Shown here one piece after another: positions 9,208 through 16,836 of a DNA stretch of 41,425 nt; the stretch's first letter is position 1, and every line of letters begins with the position of its first letter. The notes beneath the pieces are model-generated. The model had not been told where the DNA came from. It was given only the letters and a program-made list of their open reading frames with translations, and ran no database searches. The stretch comes from an uncultured Caryophanales bacterium. GTDB lineage: Bacteria > Bacillota_I > Bacilli_A > Izemoplasmatales > Hujiaoplasmataceae. The translations under genes were made by a program, and so were the position numbers. The stretch lies in assembly GCA_937958685.1 (NCBI GenBank), contig CALGNF010000125.1, positions 1 through 41,425 of the forward strand, written 5' to 3'.

Positions 9208-10140
9208 TCAGCCTTTGATGCCGCTGCGGGAAACACCGCGCATGATCTGCTTGCGGAAGACGAAGAACATCAGGAGCAAAGGCAGTGTGACGAGCACCGC
9301 GGAGGCCATCTGCTGGCCGAAGTCCGTTCTGCCGGTGCCTGAATCGGTGAAGGCGCCGCGAAGACCGTTGGAAACGAGACGGAACTCGTCCTTGGTGGTG
9401 ATCATCGCCGGCCAGATGTAGGCGTTCCAGGCGCCCATCGAGTTGAGGATCGTGATCGTGATGATTGTCGGCAGGGCGATCGGGATCATGATTTTCAACA
9501 GATACTGGAAATCGGTGGTGCCGTCGACCTTGGCGGCGTAATACAGTTCGTTCGGAATCTGCTTGAACGTTTGCCTCAGATAGAAGACATAGAACACGCT
9601 GGTCATGAACGGCAGGGTCATGGCCAGCAGGACATCCATGAAGGTCTGGTTCATGATGTCGTACCAACCGAGTTTGTTGATCGTGAGGAAGTTGGTCAGG
9701 ATGAAGATCTCGCCCGGGATCATCATCGTCGCGATGAGGATCGCGAAGAGCACGTCCCTACCCTTGAAATTGAGGCGGGCGAAGGCGAAGGCGGCGAGGA
9801 CCGTCGTCAGGACGGTGCCAACCGTCGAGACGATCGAGACCACGATCGTATTGCGCATGTAGGTGAAGAACGGGAACAGCGGTTCTCCACGTCTGGGTCC
9901 GCTGGGAACGAGGTAGAAAAGGCTGCGGTAGTTCTCGATTTCCCAATCGGCCGGTTTCAAGAAGAAAATCGGCGGGACCTGTTCGATCATCGTGGTGTTC
10001 TTGAGAGAGGTGAGCAGCATCCAGTAAAACGGCACCAGGACGACAAGCGCCACGAACCCGAGAAAGATGAAAATCAGCAGGTTGGAGATGAATTTCTGCG
10101 TCTTGTAGACTTTTTCGTTCTTAACGAAGACTTCTGCCAT
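9208..10140 (-). CDS. ABC transporter permease, MalG/UgpE-like
   Basis: Inner-membrane permease of the carbohydrate (CUT1) type with six predicted transmembrane segments. The EAA-type loop that docks the ATPase is visible as YYAAKVDGTTDFQYLLK. The start region is a run GTG-ATG-ATG-ATG; the Shine-Dalgarno AGGGGG overlaps the first two codons, so the last ATG (10138-10140), about seven bases from it, is the likely start and gives MAEVFVKNEKV. Length is about 310 residues, a little above the usual ~275-280. It pairs with the upstream MalF-like permease, 12 bases away. Confidence 0.93.
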   Translation of the reverse strand: MAEVFVKNEKVYKTQKFISNLLIFIFLGFVALVVLVPFYWMLLTSLKNTTMIEQVPPIFFLKPADWEIENYRSLFYLVPSGPRRGEPLFPFFTYMRNTIVVSIVSTVGTVLTTVLAAFAFARLNFKGRDVLFAILIATMMIPGEIFILTNFLTINKLGWYDIMNQTFMDVLLAMTLPFMTSVFYVFYLRQTFKQIPNELYYAAKVDGTTDFQYLLKIMIPIALPTIITITILNSMGAWNAYIWPAMITTKDEFRLVSNGLRGAFTDSGTGRTDFGQQMASAVLVTLPLLLMFFVFRKQIMRGVSRSGIKG

Positions 10141-10152
10141 CATCATCACCCC

Positions 10153-11064
10153 CTAATAATGGACCCGTCTTTTGGCGACCATCGTCTGCATGGCCGAAAA
10201 GAGCAGGGTGATGAAGAAGAGGATGATCGCGCCGGCCGCGGCATAACTGTAATAGCCTTGGAAGGCGAAGTCGGATCTGTATTTATACACAAAAGCAACG
10301 ATCGTGATCATGCTGTATGGTTGTCCGCCGAGCCGTTCGCCGAAGAGGCCGATGACCGAGTTATAGGCTTTGAGGGCGCCGATCAGGGAGGTGATGGAAA
10401 TATACATGATCAGCGGCGACAACAGCGGTACCGTGATCCGCTTGAAGATCGTCCATTTGGAAGCCGCATCGATCCGGGCGGCGTCATAATATTGTTTGTC
10501 GATGTTTTGCAGGCCGCTTGTGAACACCAGGATCTTGAAAGCCAAACTTTCCCAGATCGTGAAGATCATGAGCGCGCCCATCTGCGCCCACCAGGTGGCC
10601 GTGCCGCCGATCCAGTCGATCGCGGAGATGCCGAACCAGCTGAGAATGGCGTTGAACAACCCGTGGTTCCGGTGGAACATGACGGCAAACGCCATGCCGA
10701 CGGCGATCGAATTGGTCACATACGGCAGAAAGAAGATCGATTGGAAGAACCCTTTGAGTTTCGGGATCGATTTCAGACCCACGGAGATGAACAGGGAAAT
10801 GATGATCGATACCGGCACGGAGACAAAGGCCAGGACGAAGGTGTTGAGAACTGCCTGCCAGAACAGCTGATTGTTGAAGATGACGCTGTAGTTGGACAGG
10901 GTGTATCCGGAGATTGTGCCTGCTCCCTCGTTGGCAAGCGGCAGATAATCCCGGTAAACCGAAATGACGAAGGCGTTGAACAGCGGATAGAAGGTGAATA
11001 CCGCCATCAGGAACAGCATCGGGGCGAGGTATAGCCAGGCCCTCCAGTTGTTTTTCGTTTCCAT
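10153..11064 (-). CDS. ABC transporter permease, MalF/UgpA-like
   Basis: A 303-residue CUT1-type permease that would form the heterodimeric channel with the MalG-like partner. It has six predicted membrane segments, starting with WRAWLYLAPMLFLMAVF. The EAA loop reads YYDAARIDAASKWTIFKRITVP. There is no large periplasmic-type P2 insertion, as usual for Gram-positive UgpA/MsmF-like proteins. It begins three bases after the ATPase stop codon, which points to translational coupling. The substrate is unknown; see the binding protein. Confidence 0.94.
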   Translation of the reverse strand: METKNNWRAWLYLAPMLFLMAVFTFYPLFNAFVISVYRDYLPLANEGAGTISGYTLSNYSVIFNNQLFWQAVLNTFVLAFVSVPVSIIISLFISVGLKSIPKLKGFFQSIFFLPYVTNSIAVGMAFAVMFHRNHGLFNAILSWFGISAIDWIGGTATWWAQMGALMIFTIWESLAFKILVFTSGLQNIDKQYYDAARIDAASKWTIFKRITVPLLSPLIMYISITSLIGALKAYNSVIGLFGERLGGQPYSMITIVAFVYKYRSDFAFQGYYSYAAAGAIILFFITLLFSAMQTMVAKRRVHY

Positions 11065-11067
11065 GGT

Positions 11068-12150
11068 TTATTTCAGGAGCTCGCCGTTGAGATCGAACAG
11101 GTGCAGTTTTTCCGGCCTCACGTTGAAGTGGACCGTCTGGCCGCTGTCGATCTTGTGCGAAGCATCCACGATGACTTTGAAAGAGTGCTTATCCAACAGG
11201 CCGCCTTCTTCGCCCGGGATATCGATGATCAGGGTGGTGTCGCGGCCGATCGTTTCGACCAGGTTGATTTCGAATTTGAAGTCGCTGGTTTTGTCATTAT
11301 CGACCGTGAAGCCTTCGGGACGGATCCCGACCTTGACTTTCTGGTCCGCCAATTTTGTCGAGGCGATCGCCATATTGTTGACATAGACTTTCTTGTTGCG
11401 GATCTCGCCGTCGAAGACGTTGATCTGGGGATTGCCCAAAAACTTGGCGACAAACAGGTTGTTCGGTTTGTCATAGACAGCCTGGGGAGCGCCCATTTGC
11501 TGGATGACGCCGTCCTTCATGACGACGATCTCGTCGGAAATCGACATCGCCTCTTCCTGGTCGTGGGTCACAAAGACGGTGGTGATTCCGGTTTCTCTTT
11601 GGATCCGCTTGATTTCCTCACGCGTTTGCAGCCTGAGCCGCGCGTCAAGATTGGAAAGCGGTTCGTCGAGGAGCAGCACCCGCGGCCGTTTGACCAAGGC
11701 CCTGGCAATGGCGACGCGTTGTTGCTGCCCGCCCGAAAGTTCCTTCGGTTTGCGGTCGAGCATTTCCTGCAATCCGACGAGTTCCGCCATTTCCAAAGTC
11801 CTGGCTTTGGCTTCGTCTTTCTCGACTTTCAGGTTTTGCAGGGGGAACAGGATGTTTTCTCTCACTGTCATGTGCGGATAAAGCGCGTAATTCTGGAAGA
11901 CGAGTCCGATACCCCGTTTTTCCGGCGGCATCTCCGACACTTCGTCGTCCTCAAAATAAATGTGCCCCTCGTTCTGCCTGAGCAAACCGGCGATGAGGTA
12001 AAGCGTCGTCGATTTTCCGCACCCCGAAGGGCCTAAAAGACCGATGAGTTTTCCCGAAGGGATAGTCAAATCGACATGGTCTACGGCGTGGACTTCCTTT
12101 TTGTCTTTGGCCGTAAAGATTTTCGTCAGATTCACCATTTTGATTTCCAT
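11068..12150 (-). CDS. ABC transporter ATP-binding protein, MalK/UgpC/MsmK-like
   Basis: Cytoplasmic ATPase that powers the importer encoded by the next three genes. Walker A is GPSGCGKST, the signature LSGGQQQRVAIARAL, Walker B RVLLLDEP and the switch His lies in VFVTHDQEEAM. The C-terminal ~120 residues (from about 240) form the TOBE/OB regulatory domain typical of MalK-type proteins. Length of 360 matches the family. Good ribosome site TAGGAG eight bases before the ATG. It is the first gene of a six-gene operon. MalK-type ATPases are sometimes shared between several importers, so it may serve others too. Confidence 0.95.
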   Translation of the reverse strand: MEIKMVNLTKIFTAKDKKEVHAVDHVDLTIPSGKLIGLLGPSGCGKSTTLYLIAGLLRQNEGHIYFEDDEVSEMPPEKRGIGLVFQNYALYPHMTVRENILFPLQNLKVEKDEAKARTLEMAELVGLQEMLDRKPKELSGGQQQRVAIARALVKRPRVLLLDEPLSNLDARLRLQTREEIKRIQRETGITTVFVTHDQEEAMSISDEIVVMKDGVIQQMGAPQAVYDKPNNLFVAKFLGNPQINVFDGEIRNKKVYVNNMAIASTKLADQKVKVGIRPEGFTVDNDKTSDFKFEINLVETIGRDTTLIIDIPGEEGGLLDKHSFKVIVDASHKIDSGQTVHFNVRPEKLHLFDLNGELLK

Positions 12151-12161
12151 GTTAAGTCTCC

Positions 12162-12225
12162 TATCGATATTGTATCGTTAACATTATACCATCGGACGTT
12201 TCAATTTTATATATTGCATATATAA
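12162..12225 (-). promoter_or_regulatory. Two palindromes flanking the operon promoter (candidate operators)
   Basis: Perfect palindrome TTATATAT-TGC-ATATATAA at 12207-12225 covers the -35 position. A second, near-perfect one (TATCGATA-TTG-TATCGTTA, one mismatch, 12162-12180) lies in the leader. Centres are about 45 bases apart and both share the core ATATTGYAT as read on the plus strand. This arrangement suits a dimeric repressor binding two sites. No regulator gene is adjacent, so its identity is unknown. Confidence 0.4.
12183..12191 (-). promoter_or_regulatory. Extended -10 promoter of the ABC/nuclease operon
   Basis: TGGTATAAT on the minus strand, 33 bases upstream of the first start codon. 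No good -35 box at 17 bases; an AT-rich palindrome lies there instead. A leader of about 25 bases with a TAGGAG ribosome site follows. Confidence 0.65.
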
Positions 12226-12273
12226 TCTTTGTCCACACTCCAGAATCTTGTAACGGTTTTCGCAAATGTTAAG

Positions 12274-12316
12274 AAAAAAAAAGAGGGGTTTGTTTGAAAA
12301 TACCAATCAGACCCCT
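12274..12316 (-). terminator. Intrinsic terminator downstream of the small membrane protein gene
   Basis: On the minus strand AGGGGT (from 12316) pairs with ACCCCT (to 12284), followed by C and nine T residues. It overlaps the last codons of the small membrane protein gene and separates it from the ABC/nuclease operon. Confidence 0.7.
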
Positions 12317-12630
12317 ATTGTTGCCAAAAGCACGAATCGATAAAATGCGGACCCTGTCAGTCCGTCGATCAGGTTTTGGATAATGCCCTGTTGCCACAGG
12401 AAATAGACGATCACTCCCAAGACGGCAAGCACCAGGAACAGCTTGATGAATTTCTTGATGAAAACCACCAACCCGACGATTGTGAAAATCCCGAGAGCAA
12501 GGATGGCCGCTCCCTGAGCCCACACCGGCAGACCGCCGAGCAAACCCAATACTTGATCGATGTATGGCTGCAAAAATGTTTCGATCGTATCCATGATTGC
12601 CAAGAAGACAGGATAGATTCCAATTGTCAT
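12307..12630 (-). CDS. Small hydrophobic membrane protein, unknown function
   Basis: A 107-residue protein with at least two strongly hydrophobic segments (about 25-50 and 55-75) separated by the basic FIKKFIK. The ATG at 12628-12630 is chosen because AGAGGTG lies six bases upstream; a GTG three codons earlier is part of that ribosome site. It follows recR by about 100 bases on the same strand. In Bacillus the genes after recR are yaaL and bofA, and bofA also encodes a small membrane protein, but I see no clear BofA motif, so the positional parallel is only a hint. Confidence 0.7.
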   Translation of the reverse strand: MTIGIYPVFLAIMDTIETFLQPYIDQVLGLLGGLPVWAQGAAILALGIFTIVGLVVFIKKFIKLFLVLAVLGVIVYFLWQQGIIQNLIDGLTGSAFYRFVLLATIGV

Positions 12631-12732
12631 CCGTTTCACCTCTTTTTCAACGACAACGAATATATGGAAACATCACGTAATAACATTATATCATATAAAC
12701 AAGATTCGCAAAGTCCGATTTTTATGTTTTTG

Positions 12733-13332
12733 CTAAAACTTCCGCCGGTTTTCCAAGGCTTTGGCCAGGGTTTTCTCATCCGTGTATTCCAGATTGCCGC
12801 CGACGGGAACGCCATACCCGATCCTCGTGACCAGGACGTCGGTGGTTTTCAAAACCCGTTGGATATACATCGCCGTGGTCTCCCCCTCTTGGGTGGCGGA
12901 GGTGGCCACGATCACTTCCTTGACCGAGGGTTCGCTGACTCGCGGCCACAGCGTGACAAGATTGAGATCCTCCGGTCCGATGCCGTCGATGGGTGAGATC
13001 GCGCCGTGCAGCACGTGATACTGCCCTTTGTATCGTCCGATCTTCTCGATTGCAAACACGTCTTTGGGCGATTCAACGACCAGCAGGGTGTCCTTGTCAC
13101 GGCGTTCATCCGCGCAGATGGCGCACGGATCGACATCCGTCAGGTGCCCGCATACCGTGCATCTGCCGATTTCATTCTTGATCTTTGCAAGACATACGGA
13201 AAAATGCTCAAGCTCTTCCTGATCGATTTTGCTGAGCGTATGTAAAGCGTAGCGCTCGGCGGTTTTCCTGCCGACGCCCGGGTATCTGAGAAAATGCGTG
13301 ATCAGTTCTTCCAGCGCTTGCGGATAATCCAT
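12733..13332 (-). CDS. recR: Recombination mediator protein RecR
   Basis: RecR works with RecO/RecF in loading RecA on gapped DNA. The 199-residue length is normal. Visible parts are the N-terminal helix-hairpin-helix (YPGVGRKTAERYA), the zinc finger CTVCGHLTDVDPCAIC at about 58-73, the Toprim segment LLVVESPKDV with later GEGETTA-like residues, and the C-terminal ARGVPVG-like GYGVPVGGNLEY. Its ATG overlaps the ybaB stop (TGATG), so the two are translationally coupled. The order dnaX-ybaB-recR is the classical Bacillota arrangement. Confidence 0.97.
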   Translation of the reverse strand: MDYPQALEELITHFLRYPGVGRKTAERYALHTLSKIDQEELEHFSVCLAKIKNEIGRCTVCGHLTDVDPCAICADERRDKDTLLVVESPKDVFAIEKIGRYKGQYHVLHGAISPIDGIGPEDLNLVTLWPRVSEPSVKEVIVATSATQEGETTAMYIQRVLKTTDVLVTRIGYGVPVGGNLEYTDEKTLAKALENRRKF

Positions 13333-13640
13333 CAGTACATCCCGGGAAACTTCATGCCCTGGGTCAGCGAGCCTAGCGTTTCCTCCATCTCCCGATCAAC
13401 TTTCTTGAAGGCGTCGTTAAGGGCCGCCACGATCAGATCCTGGACCATCTCCATGTCCTGGATGTCCACTTCGTCTTTTTTGATCTCGATCGAAATGACT
13501 TCCTTTGTGCCTTTCACCGCAACCTTGACGACAGAACCGCCGGCCTGTCCGTAGAAAGTGGAGGCGTTGATTTCGGCTTGCGCCTTTTTCAAGTCCTCCT
13601 GCATTTTTTGGATTTTTTTGATCATTTGCGGGTTAATCAT
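13332..13640 (-). CDS. YbaB/EbfC family nucleoid-associated protein
   Basis: A 102-residue DNA-binding protein found between dnaX and recR in most bacteria. The sequence starts MINPQMIKKIQKMQEDLKKAQ, the usual N-terminal helix, and ends GMKFPGMY, close to the family ending GLPGLF. The ATG at 13638-13640 has GGAGGGG nine bases upstream; longer open frame upstream overlaps dnaX and is not used. Roles in nucleoid organisation are known for the family; a specific role here is not shown. Confidence 0.95.
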   Translation of the reverse strand: MINPQMIKKIQKMQEDLKKAQAEINASTFYGQAGGSVVKVAVKGTKEVISIEIKKDEVDIQDMEMVQDLIVAALNDAFKKVDREMEETLGSLTQGMKFPGMY

Positions 13641-13659
13641 TGTCAACCCCTCCTGTTGA

Positions 13660-15498
13660 TTATTTTTTGACCTTGACAAAATCGCCGAATAGGGTGAGGG
13701 CATCGGTGATGACTTTCGGTTCTTTGTCGTCTGTTTGTGAGCTCATCTCCCGGGAAACATCGCGCAGGTCGTCGCATACGATCGGTGACAGTTTGATGTT
13801 GCGTTTGCCACGGCGCCACTGACTGGCGAATTCCTCGCCAATCGTGGCGAACAGGTCCTCCGGCAAGGCGATGTAGTCGAGATTCCGGTCGAAAGTCTTT
13901 TTGAGCACTTCCCTGGCGATGTCCTTGATTCCCGGTTTCATCATCTCGTTGCAGACGCCGGGACTGGCGAAGGTGATGATGATTTTATCGGTGCTGCTGG
14001 CGGCGACCGTTCCCGTCTCGAGTCTCATCGCGCATTGCTTGTAGGCGCCTCCCAAATGGGTTTTGGCCAGCCGCGACCAATTGTTGGCCAGGTAGAATTT
14101 ATCATCACGGTTGCCTTTGTTCAGGACTTCCTCGACAAATTCGATGCGATAGGTGTTCGTGATGTCCTCGCAGGAAACGCCAGTGCTTGTCGCCTCAATT
14201 TCCGTTGGCGCTTCCAAGATGCCGAGATTTTCCTCGGGCAACTGGATATCCAATGATTCGACTTGAGCCTCTTGTTTTACCTCTGGTAAAACAACTTCCT
14301 CGTTCGCAAGTGACTTTTCGACAATTTTTTCGATTGCGGAAGGCTTTCTGGTTTCCAGTTCGAGAATCCTGGCGTCCAATTTTTCCATCTCGTCGAAGAT
14401 TCTGGCGTCGCTATCAGTTTCCGCATCGGTCATCCGAATGAAGGCCAATTCAAGAAAAAGCCTTGGCGCGTTGCTCCATTTGATTTCGTTGATCGCCTTG
14501 ATCAGGATGTCGATATAGTAGAAAACGCGACGGTTGCTGACGGATTTCGCTAGCAGTCGGAATTTTTCGTTTTCGAAGACGATGTTGTTGCCGTCGATGT
14601 TGCCGGTGTTCTTGAACATGAGAATATTGCGGAACAAATCAAGCAGATTCAAGGCGATCTTGTGGACTTCCTTGCCTTCAACAATCAGTTCGTCCATGGC
14701 TTTGATGGCTTTGGTTGAGTCCATTGCGAAAATTGCCTCGACAACTTCGATCTGTTTTTCAAATGAAACCGCGCCGCAAATCTGATTGATGTCGTCGATC
14801 TTGATGTATTCAGGGCTGAAGGCGCGGGCTTGGTCCAAAAGACTGATTGCGTCGCGCAACGATCCTTCCGCAAAAATGGCCACTTGCTCGAGCGCGTCCT
14901 CGTCGATCGTGATTTCCTCTTTGAGGATGATGTCGTGCAACTTGTCGAGAATATCGGCGTTGGCAATCGTCTTGAAATCGAATCGCTGGCAACGGGAATG
15001 GATCGTGAGGGGAATTTTCTGCGGCTCGGTCGTGCAGAGGATGAAGATGACGTGGGCCGGAGGTTCCTCCAAAGTCTTCAAAAGCGCGTTGAACGCGCCC
15101 GGTGACAACATATGGACCTCGTCGATGATATAAACTTTGAATTTGACATACCCGGGTAGATATTTGACTTTGTCTCTGATCTCCCTGATTTCGTCGACGC
15201 CATTGTTGCTGGCGGCGTCGATCTCGATGATGTCGCTGATCGATCCGTCCTGGATTCCCAGGCAGTTGTCGCATTGGTTGCAGGGGTTTGGCGTTGGTGC
15301 GTGTTCGCAGTTGATCGCTTTGGCGAAAATCTTGGCGATGGAGGTCTTACCCGTTCCCCGTGGGCCGCTGAAGAGGTATGCGTGCGAGACCGTGTTGTTC
15401 TGCAAGGCGTTTTGCAGTGTCGTCGTGATGTGCTTTTGTCCCGCGACTTCGGTGAAATCGGCCGGTCGATGGATTCTGTATAGCGCTTTATAACTCAT
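13660..15498 (-). CDS. dnaX: DNA polymerase III subunit tau/gamma
   Basis: Clamp-loader subunit of the replicative polymerase. The 612-residue product has the typical start ALYRIHRPADFTEVAGQ, Walker A GPRGTGKTS, the four-Cys zinc module in CEHAPTPNPCNQCDNC, Walker B IIDEVHML, and sensor 1 FILCTTEP. The AAA+ part ends near residue 240; domain III and a tau-type C-terminal region follow. I did not identify a convincing programmed-frameshift signal for a shorter gamma form. It starts only three bases after the enzyme I-like gene and is followed 19 bases later by ybaB, so a four-gene operon is likely. Confidence 0.97.
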   Translation of the reverse strand: MSYKALYRIHRPADFTEVAGQKHITTTLQNALQNNTVSHAYLFSGPRGTGKTSIAKIFAKAINCEHAPTPNPCNQCDNCLGIQDGSISDIIEIDAASNNGVDEIREIRDKVKYLPGYVKFKVYIIDEVHMLSPGAFNALLKTLEEPPAHVIFILCTTEPQKIPLTIHSRCQRFDFKTIANADILDKLHDIILKEEITIDEDALEQVAIFAEGSLRDAISLLDQARAFSPEYIKIDDINQICGAVSFEKQIEVVEAIFAMDSTKAIKAMDELIVEGKEVHKIALNLLDLFRNILMFKNTGNIDGNNIVFENEKFRLLAKSVSNRRVFYYIDILIKAINEIKWSNAPRLFLELAFIRMTDAETDSDARIFDEMEKLDARILELETRKPSAIEKIVEKSLANEEVVLPEVKQEAQVESLDIQLPEENLGILEAPTEIEATSTGVSCEDITNTYRIEFVEEVLNKGNRDDKFYLANNWSRLAKTHLGGAYKQCAMRLETGTVAASSTDKIIITFASPGVCNEMMKPGIKDIAREVLKKTFDRNLDYIALPEDLFATIGEEFASQWRRGKRNIKLSPIVCDDLRDVSREMSSQTDDKEPKVITDALTLFGDFVKVKK

Positions 15499-15501
15499 CG
15501 G

Positions 15502-16227
15502 TCATCGCCTTTCCTTCAGATAGATGTTCATAAAAGTCGGATCCGGATTGCGGAAAAGCAGGCCTTTGTCACAATCCATCAATACCCGGTCATCGTTGTC
15601 AAGAAGCTTTCCGGCCTCTTGGATCACCAGGGCGGGGACATCCTTGCACCGGATGATCAAACAGGAATGCTCATTGTAGGCGCCGTTTTCGGCAATCAGG
15701 CCGGCAACATGCTTTTTGCTGCAATTGAACAGCACGCTCGGCCTAAGTCTATCGAGCACAAGAATGCGTGGCTCAAAAAAATCATAACTTTCCTCATAGT
15801 CGTCTCCACGCAGCGCAGCCAGCACTCTGCCGATCGCATCTTCGATGTCGATGATGCGGTTTTTCATGTAGTCATTGGTCATTTCGCTGAATTGACGGAT
15901 GATATTTTGCGATGCCGTATGGTAAGCCGTATAAGCCGACATGTTGTGGTTTTTAATCAGTTCGAGCGCCTGATTAATCAACAACGGGTCTTTGACCATC
16001 AGCGAGTGGGCTTCGTAGATCGACGCCACCGCCTGACTGCAGCCGCTCACCGCGGCTTTCGCCTGTTGTTCCAGACGCAGCGCGCTCTTGTGGATGGCGT
16101 CTTCCAACAACCGGATTTGATTGTCATCCGCCTTGCGAGGCGGCACCGGGGCTGTTTTGGCACTCACCACGCGGACTTTGCCATAGGCCAGTCCCTGATT
16201 GATCGCCATGCCTTGATATGAAGTCAA
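15502..16227 (-). CDS. Truncated PTS enzyme I-like protein (HPr-binding and phosphohistidine domains only)
   Basis: The 241 residues align with the N-terminal half of PTS enzyme I: start YQGMAINQGLAYGKVRVV, helical HPr-binding domain (about 30-145, with FYEAH-like SIYEAHSLMVKDPLL), and the swivelling phosphohistidine domain. The segment GAYNEHSCLIIRCKDVPALV matches the enzyme I active site GGRTSHTxIMAR, with His187 equivalent to His189 of E. coli enzyme I. The C-terminal PEP-binding barrel is absent, yet the gene ends cleanly and is coupled to dnaX. A TTG start is chosen: AGGAG lies nine bases upstream and the first residues match the family start. It could be a regulatory phosphocarrier or a partner of a separate PEP-binding protein; function unknown. 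Confidence 0.8.
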   Translation of the reverse strand: MTSYQGMAINQGLAYGKVRVVSAKTAPVPPRKADDNQIRLLEDAIHKSALRLEQQAKAAVSGCSQAVASIYEAHSLMVKDPLLINQALELIKNHNMSAYTAYHTASQNIIRQFSEMTNDYMKNRIIDIEDAIGRVLAALRGDDYEESYDFFEPRILVLDRLRPSVLFNCSKKHVAGLIAENGAYNEHSCLIIRCKDVPALVIQEAGKLLDNDDRVLMDCDKGLLFRNPDPTFMNIYLKERR

Positions 16228-16290
16228 ATCCGACCACTCCTGTCGGTATCATTATATCTCATTTTGGCGGATATTGATACAAACGCCCGG

Positions 16291-16773
16291 TTATTTGTCC
16301 GTCGATTCCCGGATTTCCCTCACGTGGGCGACGACGAAATCCATCGCTCTTGCCTCCAGGGTCTGCGGTCGGAATTTCTTCTCAAGTTTATCGAGATTCC
16401 AGGTCTCGTTTTCGCCGTTTTTTGCGATTTGATAGGCGATTTTCAATGCCGCCTGAAATCTTTGATCCTGTTGCAGTTTTCGGTAGTCTTCAAGAATAAA
16501 CACCCGTGAATCACGCATCTTGCGACTGACTTCCCGCAGAAAATCGCCTTCGTAATCCGTCTTCTTCCTTCTTTTGGCGAGTTTTTCCAGCAAGACGTCT
16601 CCCGCCCAGTAAATCCCCGTGAAAACTATCGGTACGAAGAAAAGGCTTGTCAATTCACCGATCTCAGCTCTATCGGTCAGAATCATGTACAGCGAATAGG
16701 CGACGACGATGACCGTCGACAGCAGGAAGATGAACAGGTAGTACTTAAATGGTTTCTTATGGTCTTTCACGGT
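16291..16773 (-). CDS. Small membrane protein of unknown function
   Basis: A 160-residue protein with two predicted membrane helices (about 9-30 and 38-60: YYLFIFLLSTVIVVAYSLYM and SLFFVPIVFTGIYWAGDVLL), then a charged, basic cytoplasmic-looking domain. I do not recognise a family. The GTG at 16771-16773 is preferred, with GGGTGAT just upstream and a TTTACC-17-TATAAT promoter. The same frame stays open antisense through mnmE, but that part is not coding. It diverges from mnmE with 63 bases between them. Confidence 0.72.
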   Translation of the reverse strand, partial: TVKDHKKPFKYYLFIFLLSTVIVVAYSLYMILTDRAEIGELTSLFFVPIVFTGIYWAGDVLLEKLAKRRKKTDYEGDFLREVSRKMRDSRVFILEDYRKLQQDQRFQAALKIAYQIAKNGENETWNLDKLEKKFRPQTLEARAMDFVVAHVREIRESTDK

Positions 16774-16789
16774 ATCACCCAAAAGTATT

Positions 16790-16820
16790 ATACAATATAA
16801 CCAGCCAAATATGGTAAAAT
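16790..16820. promoter_or_regulatory. Divergent promoters for the membrane protein gene and mnmE
   Basis: Minus strand: TATAAT (16790-16795) with TTTACC (16813-16818) 17 bases upstream. Plus strand: extended -10 TGGTAAAAT at 16812-16820, 16 bases before the mnmE ATG. The two overlap, so they may compete. Confidence 0.5.
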
Positions 16821-16836
16821 TAATGTGGTGATCGCT

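Noticed and set aside
9571..11034. 487-residue plus-strand open frame across the two permease genes
   Set aside because: Antisense to clear ABC permeases and crosses the gene boundary; charged low-complexity product (many Glu, Asp, His, Arg) without a ribosome site or family match.
15499..15501. Frameshift joining the enzyme I-like gene to a lost C-terminal domain
   Set aside because: The next bases begin dnaX, complete from its first Met. There is no remnant of a PEP-binding barrel in any frame, so the short form appears stable.
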